IMG/VR virus record: IMGVR_UViG_3300045944_000157
Location: 1 to 57,507 of that record
Strand: one strand, 5' to 3'
From: a virus
DNA length: 57,507 nucleotides
This document shows positions 29,791 to 38,131 of this stretch, piece by piece (position 1 is the stretch's first letter; every line of letters begins with the position of its first letter). The notes below the pieces were generated by a model that was not told where the DNA came from, ran no database searches, and saw nothing but the letters and a program-made list of their open reading frames with translations. The position numbers and the translations under genes are program-made.

Positions 29791-30114
29791 ATGGCAAAGG
29801 GTAGGCCGCTCCGCTTCATATCGGGGAACTACATTGATCGCGTCAACGATGCGGTGTTTGTCGAAATAGGCGAAACCACCGTCTATTTCGCTGACCGCAA
29901 GGTGATCGCGATGTACGCCCACGATGCGCTTTATCGCGTCAATGCGCTCGACAGCGGCATCATGTACAAACGTGTGCGGAGCGCCATGCTGCGACACAAG
30001 CCACGCAAGGTGCATGAGATGAAGCGTGAAGACCTGAATGCAATGGTCGAGGCTGCGATCATGACCATGGCGTCCAAGCTGGTGGATGAAAAGCTGGGGC
30101 TGGAAACCGCATGA
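29791..30114 (+). CDS. hypothetical protein
   Basis: 107 residues from the ATG at 29791 with GGGG upstream. Has RFISGNYIDRVNDAVFVEIG and TVYFADRKVIAMYAHD strands. A helical C-terminus (LNAMVEAAIMTMASKLVDEK) follows. No family recognised. Coupled to the next gene by an ATGA overlap. Confidence 0.5.
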   Translation: MAKGRPLRFISGNYIDRVNDAVFVEIGETTVYFADRKVIAMYAHDALYRVNALDSGIMYKRVRSAMLRHKPRKVHEMKREDLNAMVEAAIMTMASKLVDEKLGLETA

Positions 30115-30821
30115 GCGAGATCACTTTTGCCTGTGAGCCGGTGGTGTTTGGGTCCATTGCCGAACCGGTCCCGGCCAAGAAGATCATCGAAGACTGGTTC
30201 CGCAAGCTGCCGATGGACCTTCCGGAATACAACATCCTTGAGAACTTCGGCAGGACGGTCAAAGCCTGCCCGCCCTTCTTGGATGCCATGACGCTGGGCT
30301 ACATGTTTCTGGTGCCCGCCGACTTCAAGATAGAGATCACCGGCAACGGCACCCACTTCAACGCCTATTGGCGCTATCCGGAACCCTATATCGACGGGCA
30401 TCCACCGAGTTCCATCACCGGACATCCCAAGCATGGCAAGATCATCGTCAAGGTGTTCACCATGTGGGGCATCAAGACCAAGCCGGGATGGTCCACGCTG
30501 ATCTTCCCGCCAATCAATCGTGCCGAACTGCCTCTAGAGGCAATGGCCGGAGTGCTGGACAGCGACCGGATGCACGATGTCCTGACCATTCCATGCTTCT
30601 GTAATCTTCCCGATGGTCTGCATTTCATTCGCAAGGGCACGCCGCTGGCACAGGTGCTGCCTTTCAAGCGGGAGGAACTGAGTATGGTGGCACGGGGAGA
30701 GACACCGGAAGAAAAGCTTCTGCGGGAGAACCACAGGCGTCTGATGATGTCCGAGGTCGGCTCCTACCAGCGCAAAATCCGGCATAAAGGCTACGACGAC
30801 AAAGACGTGGGGCATGATTGA
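30111..30821 (+). CDS. DUF6065-like conserved phage protein
   Basis: 236 residues. KIIEDWFRKLPMDLPEYNIL, then RTVKACPPFLDAMTLGYMFL and KTKPGWSTLIFPPINRAELP resemble a phage family (EWxRxLP, TIKxCxPFxDAMxxGYxI, PGxSTLFxxPxNR) usually called DUF6065. A late IPFCN-like line and a C-terminal helix follow. Enzymatic role not established. Confidence 0.65.
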   Translation: MSEITFACEPVVFGSIAEPVPAKKIIEDWFRKLPMDLPEYNILENFGRTVKACPPFLDAMTLGYMFLVPADFKIEITGNGTHFNAYWRYPEPYIDGHPPSSITGHPKHGKIIVKVFTMWGIKTKPGWSTLIFPPINRAELPLEAMAGVLDSDRMHDVLTIPCFCNLPDGLHFIRKGTPLAQVLPFKREELSMVARGETPEEKLLRENHRRLMMSEVGSYQRKIRHKGYDDKDVGHD

Positions 30822-31167
30822 GTATTCGAGCACACCGGAATTCTTTTTCCACGACGAGATGGGCAACGATATCACCTCCGTCTCAGTCGGAGAGGTGTGG
30901 CTGTACTTCTACAAGCAGACACTGATCGGCGTGCGTGACATGCGCAACAACAGGGCTGTGTTCCTGCGCGTCACGAAAATCCCCAAACCGGATGGCTATT
31001 CGCACCGGCACGAAATCACCTACGACATTGTGCTACGGGCGACCAAGGAACCCTACCACAATCAGGAAACTCCGAAATATCTGCACGCGGAGGAACTGAC
31101 TGCCTTGGCTATCGCGTGGGTGGCTGAAGGCTTGACCAAACACGTCGATCTGGCGCTGCACGCTTAA
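30814..31167 (+). CDS. hypothetical protein
   Basis: 117 residues, alpha/beta with FFFHDEMGNDITSVSVGEVW and a helical C-terminus ending EELTALAIAWVAEGL. No family recognised. Overlaps the upstream gene by 8 nt. Confidence 0.5.
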   Translation: MIEYSSTPEFFFHDEMGNDITSVSVGEVWLYFYKQTLIGVRDMRNNRAVFLRVTKIPKPDGYSHRHEITYDIVLRATKEPYHNQETPKYLHAEELTALAIAWVAEGLTKHVDLALHA

Positions 31168-31208
31168 CCTTCTTCCTTAGATGCTTCCACAAAATCGGTT
31201 TGGTGGGA

Positions 31209-31236
31209 TTGACAGCCCAGCCGAACCGGATATGAT
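31209..31236 (+). promoter_or_regulatory. sigma70-type promoter before the AAA+ gene
   Basis: TTGACA at 31209-31214 and TATGAT at 31231-31236 with a 16-nt spacer. It lies 58 nt upstream of the AAA+ start. A shared CGGACGA-C/T-AAAAA tract occurs just after it and after the promoter candidate at 33407-33435, suggesting a common leader. Confidence 0.65.
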
Positions 31237-31293
31237 TTGGGCCGGACGACAAAAAACCGGTCCGACTATAAAGAAACGTTTCAGGAGAAACAA

Positions 31294-32385
31294 ATGAAAA
31301 TTTCCGACGCCAAGACCCTGCTTACCACCATTCTCAAGTACAACATCGACCAACATCTGGCCGGTGTTTCGCATAAGCACTTCATTATTCCTTGCTTCAT
31401 CGGTGATCCCGGTGTCGGCAAGACTTCCATTCCCAATCAGGTTGCCGCCGAAGAGGGCGTTCCTCTTCACACCACCATCATCGCTCAGTATGACGCTGGC
31501 GAAATGGGTGGCTTCGGCATTCCCACAGACGTGGTTTTCGAAGAGGAAGACGACGAGGGAAAAATCCGCCGCTACACTGAGAAGCGTGTGATCCGGGCAC
31601 GCCCCGATTATCTGCCTGATCCACGTACTCCGGAAGGCGTTGTCGGTATCTGGAACCTTGACGAACTGATGCAGGCGTTTCTGGCCAACCAGAACATTTG
31701 CAGCCAGATCGTCAACGAGTACCGGGTTGGCGAACATCCGATTTCTCACGGCATCACCATCTGCTGCACCGGCAACAAGCCTGAGAACAAGGCCGGTACG
31801 ACCACCATGCCGATGCACTTGAGGGACCGTCTGATGTTCATCAACATCGAAGCGGACCACAAGGACTTCAATGACTACGCCAACCAGCGCGGTCTGCATC
31901 GTTGGGTCCGTGCCTTTGTCCAGAAGAACCCGGCGTTCCTTCACAAGTTCGAAGTCGGCGTCAACGCTTTCCCGTCACCACGTTCTTGGGAGCGGACTTC
32001 GGAACTCCTGAAGATGGGCCATGCGCCGCACATCCTGACCGAGTGTCTGTATGGCCAGATTGGTGAGGGTATGGCTTCGCAGTTCCTTGCATGGGTCAAG
32101 GTCGAAGACCGGTTGCCGAGTGCCGAGGATGTTGTGAAAGACCCTGAAGGTGTGCCGGTCTTCGGGGATCGCGATGCCGACGTGAACTACATGCTGATGG
32201 CGAACCTTGTTGAGGTGGCGGACAAGAAGAACCTTGGGCAGATCATCAAGTACCTGAAGCGCATGCCCAACAAGGAATTCGTCGCCATGTGGGCCAAGGA
32301 TGTCCAGCAGCGGCATCCGGAAGTCAACGACCTGAAGGAGATGACAGAGTTTAAGCTGTCCACGTTGACAAAAATCCTCATCTGA
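31294..32385 (+). CDS. MoxR-family AAA+ ATPase
   Basis: 363 residues from the ATG at 31294 (AGGAGAAACAA upstream). Walker A GDPGVGKTS at residues 37-45, Walker B IWNLDEL near 119-125, sensor-1 Asn in CTGNKPEN near 161, and an Arg-finger-like LRDRL near 177. The central ADPDYLPDP/EVGIW arrangement is typical of the MoxR clade. MoxR proteins act with VWA-domain partners as chaperone-like ATPases. Followed by an unknown protein and a VWA protein, so the three probably work together. A weak hairpin at ~32397-32420 follows the gene. Confidence 0.85.
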   Translation: MKISDAKTLLTTILKYNIDQHLAGVSHKHFIIPCFIGDPGVGKTSIPNQVAAEEGVPLHTTIIAQYDAGEMGGFGIPTDVVFEEEDDEGKIRRYTEKRVIRARPDYLPDPRTPEGVVGIWNLDELMQAFLANQNICSQIVNEYRVGEHPISHGITICCTGNKPENKAGTTTMPMHLRDRLMFINIEADHKDFNDYANQRGLHRWVRAFVQKNPAFLHKFEVGVNAFPSPRSWERTSELLKMGHAPHILTECLYGQIGEGMASQFLAWVKVEDRLPSAEDVVKDPEGVPVFGDRDADVNYMLMANLVEVADKKNLGQIIKYLKRMPNKEFVAMWAKDVQQRHPEVNDLKEMTEFKLSTLTKILI

Positions 32386-32465
32386 TACTGCGGTTTCCGG
32401 TCCTGTTTCGGCGGGACCGGTTTCCGGAATATCAACGAAGGGTAGCAAGAAGTTAGGAGAAACAA

Positions 32466-33341
32466 ATGGCTAATCTTTCACATCGGGCCGTCATGGTGGT
32501 CCTCAATCAACGTGCATGGAAGGGCAAGGCGGTGGACCGTGAGGTTGCTGCACAAGCCGAAATAAACGCCAACGCAGAACAGGGCACGATGACTGTCATC
32601 AAACAGTTGACGCCGAAGTACCTGATCCAGCCGATTACCAACATCATGCAGGAAGGGCGGGCGGCGCATTACAAGAAGACCCTTCCCGGTCTGTTCCGTG
32701 GTCAAGCTATCCTGCCGACGAAGATGTTCGAGGATTACATGGTCGAGCAGCAGGAGTACGGCGACCAGTTCTTCAGTGCCGTCGATAAGTTCATCGGCAT
32801 CTATCCGGATATCCGCGAAGCAGCGAAAGGCAAGCTGGGCACGTCCTATAAGGAAAGCGATTTCCCGACAGCCGATGCCATCCGCTCGTACTTCGACTAC
32901 AAAGTGACGCCGGGACCGATCCCTGAAGCGACTGACTTCCGCCTTGAGGGGGTCAGTGCCGAGAACACCGCTGTCTTCAGCAGCGAGGTTCAGGATAGCG
33001 TCAAGCAACTCTATGCCGACGCCACCAAGACCATGTTCGACAGGGCGCGAGCCTATCTGGAGAACTTCTACCGGCAGGCTAAGAACTACAACGTCAAGGC
33101 ACCGGGGGCCATGCTGCGGGACGCCACCATCGATCAGATGAATGCGTTTGCCGAGATGGTCTGCGACATGAATATCACTGGTGATCCTCTGCTGGAACAG
33201 GTTGGCAAGGAACTCCTCAAGGACTTCGTTGACCTGTCGGGCAAGGAACTCCGCAAGTCCGCCGAGATGCGCACCGAGATTGCCGACAAGGCCAAGCGCA
33301 TTCTCGACAAAATGACCCCGGTCAAGCGTATCGCTGCCTAA
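32466..33341 (+). CDS. unknown helical protein between MoxR and VWA (DUF3150-like)
   Basis: 291 residues, strongly helical: NANAEQGTMTVIKQLTPKYL, QEYGDQFFSAVDKFIGIYPD and a C-terminal LSGKELRKSAEMRTEIADKA helix. It resembles the DUF3150 family that occurs next to MoxR/VWA genes in phages. Ribosome-binding site AGGAGAAACAA matches that of its neighbours. A 7-bp hairpin (33351-33357 with 33363-33369) follows the stop. It may be the substrate or scaffold of the ATPase. Confidence 0.65.
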   Translation: MANLSHRAVMVVLNQRAWKGKAVDREVAAQAEINANAEQGTMTVIKQLTPKYLIQPITNIMQEGRAAHYKKTLPGLFRGQAILPTKMFEDYMVEQQEYGDQFFSAVDKFIGIYPDIREAAKGKLGTSYKESDFPTADAIRSYFDYKVTPGPIPEATDFRLEGVSAENTAVFSSEVQDSVKQLYADATKTMFDRARAYLENFYRQAKNYNVKAPGAMLRDATIDQMNAFAEMVCDMNITGDPLLEQVGKELLKDFVDLSGKELRKSAEMRTEIADKAKRILDKMTPVKRIAA

Positions 33342-33406
33342 ACTCTGTGAGGGGGAGCGATCCTCCCCCTTACACCTTCACTCTGAGCCGGACGATTTCC
33401 GGCATA

Positions 33407-33435
33407 TTGACCGGAGCCGCTGGCGGCGGTATGGT
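33407..33435 (+). promoter_or_regulatory. promoter candidate before the VWA gene
   Basis: TTGACC at 33407-33412 and TATGGT at 33430-33435 with a 17-nt spacer. It lies 39 nt upstream of the VWA start and is preceded by a GC-rich hairpin (33351-33369). The downstream CGGACGATAAAAA tract resembles that after the AAA+ promoter. Confidence 0.6.
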
Positions 33436-33473
33436 CGGACGATAAAAATCAAGCCCTACAGGAGAAACTCAGC

Positions 33474-34745
33474 ATGTCATTGATCACAGATGGTGAAGAG
33501 AAAATCACCAAGGCAAAGACCAAGCTGGTGCTCAAGCACCCGTTCTTCTCAATCGTCGCGCTTGGCCTTCTCTACAGGAACGCGACCGAAGACCACATGC
33601 CAGAGATCAATACGATGGCCACGGATGGCCGTCATATCTGGTGGGACGAAGAGTTCACGGACAAGCTGACTGTCGCTGAGACGGTCGGCGTGATTTGTCA
33701 CGAGGTTCTGCACGTTGTCTTCATGCACTGCCTTCGGCGCGGTGCCCGTGACCCATTGATCTGGAACATCGCTTGTGATTACGCGATCAATCACATCGTT
33801 CTGGATGCCGGTCTGACCTTGCCATCCGACGCATTGTTTGAGCCGAAGTACAAGGATTGGTTGGTCGATGCGATCTATGATGACCTGATCAAAAACCGTC
33901 CGGATTTGCCGAAGCGTATCACTCTGGGACGCCCATGCCCCGATGGCGATGATGGCGAAGGCAACGGCAAGCTTCCCCCGCAACCGGGTAAGGGAGACAA
34001 GGGCAAGGATGGCAAGACGCCTCTGTGGGGCACCGTCATGGAGCCGCGCAACGATGACGGCACGCCGATGAGCGATGCCGAGAAGCGCGAACTGGAAGAG
34101 GAGATCAAGATCAAGGTGGTGCAGGCCGCTGAAGCAGCCAAGTCAATCGGCAAGCTGCCGGTCGCTCTTGAAGGTCTGGTCAAGGCTGTCGGCAAGCCGA
34201 CTGTCGATTGGAAGGCGTACATCCAGCAATGGGTGAGCGGCAAGGTGCCGGACGATTACACTTGGAAGCGCCCGAACAAGAAGATGCTGGGCCTCTACGG
34301 TCTGGTCACTCCGTCCATGCAGTTGAACGGCTGCGGCACTGGCGTCATCTCCATCGACACATCCGGTTCCGTGAGCAACGAGGAACTGGTGAAGTACATC
34401 ACCGAGATCGCTGGCGTCGTGGAAATCTGCAACCCGGACAAGCTGTACATCATGCAGCATGACACTCACGTCCACCGTGTCGATGAGTGGGAACAGGGCG
34501 ATACCTTCGACCACCTGAAGATCACTCACCGTGGCGGCACATGCATCCGTCCGTCATTCGAGAAGGTCAATACCTTCGATGAACAGATCGACTGGATGAT
34601 CTGCTTCACTGACATGGGGATCAATGACTTCCCGTCCGTGAAAGAGGCACCGGATTTCCCGGTTCTGTGGGCGGCGACGGGTCCGGACATTGCTCCCTTC
34701 GGTACCTATCTCTCGCTTCGTGATCCGATCAGCGCGGTGTCGTGA
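33474..34745 (+). CDS. VWA-domain metallopeptidase-like protein (DUF2201-like)
   Basis: 423 residues. An N-terminal part carries a zincin motif HEVLH (residues 76-80) followed by FMH, suggesting metal binding. A charged linker (about residues 150-215) leads to a VWA domain with a MIDAS motif DTSGSVS (residues 295-301), a later TDM triad (CFTDMGIN) and a strand VISI. This is the putative-metallopeptidase/VWA-like pair seen with MoxR. The MoxR protein probably remodels or activates it. Stop overlaps the next ATG (TGATG). Confidence 0.85.
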   Translation: MSLITDGEEKITKAKTKLVLKHPFFSIVALGLLYRNATEDHMPEINTMATDGRHIWWDEEFTDKLTVAETVGVICHEVLHVVFMHCLRRGARDPLIWNIACDYAINHIVLDAGLTLPSDALFEPKYKDWLVDAIYDDLIKNRPDLPKRITLGRPCPDGDDGEGNGKLPPQPGKGDKGKDGKTPLWGTVMEPRNDDGTPMSDAEKRELEEEIKIKVVQAAEAAKSIGKLPVALEGLVKAVGKPTVDWKAYIQQWVSGKVPDDYTWKRPNKKMLGLYGLVTPSMQLNGCGTGVISIDTSGSVSNEELVKYITEIAGVVEICNPDKLYIMQHDTHVHRVDEWEQGDTFDHLKITHRGGTCIRPSFEKVNTFDEQIDWMICFTDMGINDFPSVKEAPDFPVLWAATGPDIAPFGTYLSLRDPISAVS

Positions 34746-35416
34746 TGATGGATCGTGAGAGGGCAGTCCTGACCTTCAAGGATATCAGGACACTCAAGCG
34801 GATGATGTCGGCGTATAGCGCCGACATCAAAGACGTAAGGCGCGGCAAATCGTGGAACGTCGAGCACGAGATCAGGGGGCTCTGTGAGCGCATGAAGCTG
34901 ATGCGCAAGGGACAGCGGGACCGCTCCGCTGATCCTTTGCAAGTCAAGAAAAGCTTCGCTCTCAATGCCGAGAAGGATATCAAGAGATGCCTGACGGACA
35001 TATGTAGCAAGCGCAAGTTCAACGAAACAATTATCGTAGGAGGAAAAGACACAGGAACATGTGAATACAAGGAGGGGATTAACCGATACTCCAAGCCTAC
35101 AGTAACGCTGTGCGTAGGGCATATGTGGTATCGCAATGTCTTCAAGAACATCTACGACCACAATCGGCTGGTCCAGAATGATTACATCATCCTGTCAGCC
35201 GTCGAGTACCGGACCAATGTGCCGCATGTCAGGCTCTACGAGGCTGTCGCTTACGGCATCAGCGAGAAGGGACAAGTGAACGGCTGGATCGGCCAGTCGA
35301 AACTGGGTGAGCAACTCTGTTCCTTCAGGACAGACAAGCAAGCCGCAATCCAAGCAGCGCAAAGGCTGACAGTCAGGTCAGTCAATGAACAAATATCAGG
35401 AGAAACAAATGGCTAG
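34745..35416 (+). CDS. hypothetical protein after VWA gene
   Basis: 223 residues from the ATG at 34745. Basic helical N-terminus (LKRMMSAYSADIKDVRRGKS), a segment NETIIVGGKDTGTCEYK and a C-terminus rich in Gln/Lys. No family recognised. Translationally coupled to the VWA gene, so it may belong to the triad. Confidence 0.5.
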   Translation: MMDRERAVLTFKDIRTLKRMMSAYSADIKDVRRGKSWNVEHEIRGLCERMKLMRKGQRDRSADPLQVKKSFALNAEKDIKRCLTDICSKRKFNETIIVGGKDTGTCEYKEGINRYSKPTVTLCVGHMWYRNVFKNIYDHNRLVQNDYIILSAVEYRTNVPHVRLYEAVAYGISEKGQVNGWIGQSKLGEQLCSFRTDKQAAIQAAQRLTVRSVNEQISGETNG

Positions 35417-36542
35417 CATCATCGAAAGCATCAAGGCAGCGGAAGCAGAGGCTATGGAACCCAAGATCAATCCCGAATTCAGAGACTTGCTCGACATCCA
35501 GTCGGAGGTTTCCTACGAGGAACTGAAGAAGATGATCGAAGCGGAGGGTATTCGCGATCCCATCGTCGTATGGGCAGAGCAGAACGTGATTGCGGACGGT
35601 CATAACCGTTTCAAGATCGCCAAGGAACTGGGCATCGAATGCCCACGAGTGGACAAGTCCTTTGCCGACGAGGCCGAGGTCAAGACGTGGATCATTCGCA
35701 ACCAGTTGGGGCGGCGCAACCTCACTCCGGCACGCTTCGAATACTACATCGGCAAACTCTACAACGAGCAGAAGGCTGAGACTGCACAGGAAAAGCAGGA
35801 AGGCGGCGGCAACGTTGCCGAGAAGCTGGCGGCTGAATTCGAAGTGTCGGAGAAGACCGTTCGTCGCTACGGCACCAATGCCAAGGGCATCGACGCCATC
35901 GAACGCATCCGTGGCAAGCTTGAGAAGAACAAGCAGTTGTCGAACAAGCCGACCTACACCAGTGAGGAAGTCGCCGTCATCGGACAGGCTCCCAACACCA
36001 CGGTTGCGGCGAAGACCCTGAAGAACATCGATGACTATAAGAAGCAGAAGGCAGAGAAGAAGCAGGAAGACAAGGCTATCAAGGCTGCTGTGGTGGACAA
36101 GCAGACCTACTACGGTGTCGCCCTGTGTGAGCCAGACTTCTCCGCTTCCGGTTTCTCCATCTCGACAGAGCCGAAGCCGACGCTCGACAAGAACGCCGCC
36201 TGCTATGTGATCGTGCCGGATGAGTGGCTGGCCGAGGGCATCAAGCTTCTCGACAAGTGGGGTCTGCGCTACGAGGCCAGCTTCATCTACTGGTCATCGG
36301 CCAAGATCGATGACGGTCAGTTCTCCAAGATCGTCCATCGCAACGTGTTGCTGGCGACCAAGGGCCAGATCACCGGACCCAAGGCAGGGCAGGAAGCATC
36401 CTCCTGTGTCCTGCTCAACGGTGATATCGGTCCTGCCGTGGTCAAGCTGATCGACAGCTACCACAACGGCAACACCAAGAAGCTGGACATGCGCCGTGGT
36501 GCCAAGGCCAACGGCAATTGGGAGATCGTCTCCGTCAAGTGA
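35409..36542 (+). CDS. ParB-like protein with C-terminal MT-A70-like domain
   Basis: 377 residues, start at 35409 behind AGGAGAAACAA. ParB N-terminal nuclease fold about residues 25-110, with IADGHNRFKIAKELGI (61-76) matching the DGHHRxxAA box. A helix-turn-helix region follows (residues ~125-165). The C-terminal ~130 residues (CYVIVPDEWLAEGIKLLDKW, then RYEASFIYWSS) resemble MT-A70-type adenine methyltransferases, but the DPPW catalytic motif reads CEPDFS, so methylation is doubtful. It may be a DNA-binding sensor. ParB-methyltransferase fusions are known in phages. Confidence 0.7.
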   Translation: MASIIESIKAAEAEAMEPKINPEFRDLLDIQSEVSYEELKKMIEAEGIRDPIVVWAEQNVIADGHNRFKIAKELGIECPRVDKSFADEAEVKTWIIRNQLGRRNLTPARFEYYIGKLYNEQKAETAQEKQEGGGNVAEKLAAEFEVSEKTVRRYGTNAKGIDAIERIRGKLEKNKQLSNKPTYTSEEVAVIGQAPNTTVAAKTLKNIDDYKKQKAEKKQEDKAIKAAVVDKQTYYGVALCEPDFSASGFSISTEPKPTLDKNAACYVIVPDEWLAEGIKLLDKWGLRYEASFIYWSSAKIDDGQFSKIVHRNVLLATKGQITGPKAGQEASSCVLLNGDIGPAVVKLIDSYHNGNTKKLDMRRGAKANGNWEIVSVK

Positions 36543-36605
36543 TTGGGTAGCGAGGGGCCGGTTCGTCCGGCCCCTGTCTGAGCAATCACGCTCAAGGGGT
36601 AGACC

Positions 36606-36788
36606 ATGACCAAGAAAGAACAAGCCGCCGCTCTGCGCAAGCAGATCGAATACCTCAAGCTGACCGAGGGCGCGAAGCTGTTCAATCTCACCGAACGCTA
36701 TCGCGAGAACTCCAAGCGGGCCATCGCCTTCAGGAAGAAGATCGACCGACTGGAGACTGAAATCGAGAAACTAGAGGGGGGCAAATGA
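36606..36788 (+). CDS. small coiled-coil protein
   Basis: 60 residues, entirely helical with heptad-like spacing (AALRKQIEYLKLTEGAK, IAFRKKIDRLETEIEKLEG). No family recognised. Its stop overlaps the start of a Myb-like gene, so the two are probably co-translated. Confidence 0.6.
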   Translation: MTKKEQAAALRKQIEYLKLTEGAKLFNLTERYRENSKRAIAFRKKIDRLETEIEKLEGGK

Positions 36789-36961
36789 AGAAGTTCAAGT
36801 GGACCGAGGAGGAAGACCAACTGCTGCGGCAGTTGGCGCAGCAGAAGGTGGCGCTTGGCTTGATCGCACACAAGCTGCGGCGCTCACGACCAGCCGTCAT
36901 AGCACGGGCAACCAAACTGAAGGTGCCACTCATCCACACTGGGAATGGCTCTCTGCCGTAA
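36785..36961 (+). CDS. Myb/GcrA-like small DNA-binding protein
   Basis: 58 residues. KFKWTEEEDQLLRQLAQQ, then VALGLIAHKLRRSRPAV and IARATKLKVPL match the Myb-like/GcrA DNA-binding pattern (W-T-E-E-x-x-x-L, then a helix-turn-helix with R-S-x-x-A-V-x-x-R-x-x-x-L). Small GcrA-like proteins are common in alphaproteobacterial phages. Starts on the stop of the coiled-coil gene. Confidence 0.7.
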   Translation: MKKFKWTEEEDQLLRQLAQQKVALGLIAHKLRRSRPAVIARATKLKVPLIHTGNGSLP

Positions 36962-36983
36962 CCGATTTGTAGGGAGAATTTGA

Positions 36984-37001
36984 AAATTTTGCGCAAAATT
37001 T
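36984..37001. promoter_or_regulatory. 18-bp perfect palindrome in intergenic gap
   Basis: AAATTTTGCGCAAAATTT is perfectly palindromic and lies in a 57-nt gap, 17 nt upstream of the next start. This looks like a dimeric operator. The Myb-like or other HTH proteins of the region are candidate binders; no sequence evidence links them. Confidence 0.55.
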
Positions 37002-37018
37002 AGAGCAGGGGTAGCAAC

Positions 37019-38131
37019 ATGATGGTTCTCGACACAGCTTTGGCGCATGGCGTGATGCTGACCAACGGCATCAAGCAAAAGCTTAAGTATCTCAAACCGT
37101 TCACGAGGCGTTTCGTTTTCAACGCCGACGCATCACACAAGCAGGGACGCTTCGCGATGGAAGCGGCAGACACCATCTGCCGCAACGCCAACTACATCGT
37201 GAAGCCGTATCCCAACACGTACATTGAGATCGACAATCACGCCTGTATCAGGGGCGCGAAGAACGATGTGATGTTCGGTGCCGATGAGAGGATCGGCTAC
37301 CTGTGGACGGAGTACGGGCAGTGCTTCGTCTGCTACGGCAGCGGACACAAGGCAGAGTGGTCGCCCTTCGTCTATGCACAGCACGGCACGGGCGGTGATG
37401 GCGACCGGCTGTGGGAAATCTACGACAAGCAGATCGTCCAGCTTGATGACAGCATGGACGATGAACGGATGACCTACGCCCGGTTCAAGCAGTACCTCAT
37501 GATCGGACAGGTCGCTCCTGATCTGAGGCCGGACGTAAACAAGTTCTCCCACAATCTCACCGATCTCTATGAGATTGGTCTGGCCAGATCAGATATCCCA
37601 ATGGAGGTTCTTGAGGCGGCATTCAACGAGAACATCGGCACCTACAAATATGCACTGGCATGCCTGATGCTGCTGGATGAGAGGATCAAGCGGCAGCTTG
37701 TCCACGTCCCGGCCACACGCAAAGTGATACAGGGCAAGCTGACTGCCGTCGCCAAGCATGACGTGGTGACCATCGATCTTGATGTGCCGACGATCCGCAA
37801 GGTCTATGCCAAAACCGCTCATCAGGGAGGGCACCAAATCGAACATGATGTGTCCGAACACTGGGTCTATTACGACTGCTCGACGCAGTGCCAGCATGAC
37901 TGGCAACCCTTCACCTCAGAGGAAGCGACCGAACGTGACCTGAAGTACGGGCACAAGGAACCACTGCGCCGTGAAGTCTGCTCCGACTGCGGCGGACGGC
38001 GCACCCGCAAGCCATCCTATGTGGCGGGCGATCCCAAGAAGGGATCGACGGTCGGCAAGAAGCGATACCGGGTGATCGCAAGCCAAGAGAAGAACGTTAT
38101 CAACGTGGACTTCAAGAAGAGGAAGGGATGA
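37019..38131 (+). CDS. conserved phage protein with C-terminal zinc-like motif
   Basis: 370 residues. Alpha/beta N-terminal half (KYLKPFTRRFVFNADASHKQ, CIRGAKNDVMFGADERIGYL), a helical middle, and a C-terminal part with YDCSTQCQHDWQPF, then EVCSDCGGRRTRKPSYVAG, where two CxxC-type pairs suggest a zinc site. No enzyme family recognised. Coupled to the following metzincin-like gene by TGATG. Confidence 0.55.
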   Translation: MMVLDTALAHGVMLTNGIKQKLKYLKPFTRRFVFNADASHKQGRFAMEAADTICRNANYIVKPYPNTYIEIDNHACIRGAKNDVMFGADERIGYLWTEYGQCFVCYGSGHKAEWSPFVYAQHGTGGDGDRLWEIYDKQIVQLDDSMDDERMTYARFKQYLMIGQVAPDLRPDVNKFSHNLTDLYEIGLARSDIPMEVLEAAFNENIGTYKYALACLMLLDERIKRQLVHVPATRKVIQGKLTAVAKHDVVTIDLDVPTIRKVYAKTAHQGGHQIEHDVSEHWVYYDCSTQCQHDWQPFTSEEATERDLKYGHKEPLRREVCSDCGGRRTRKPSYVAGDPKKGSTVGKKRYRVIASQEKNVINVDFKKRKG

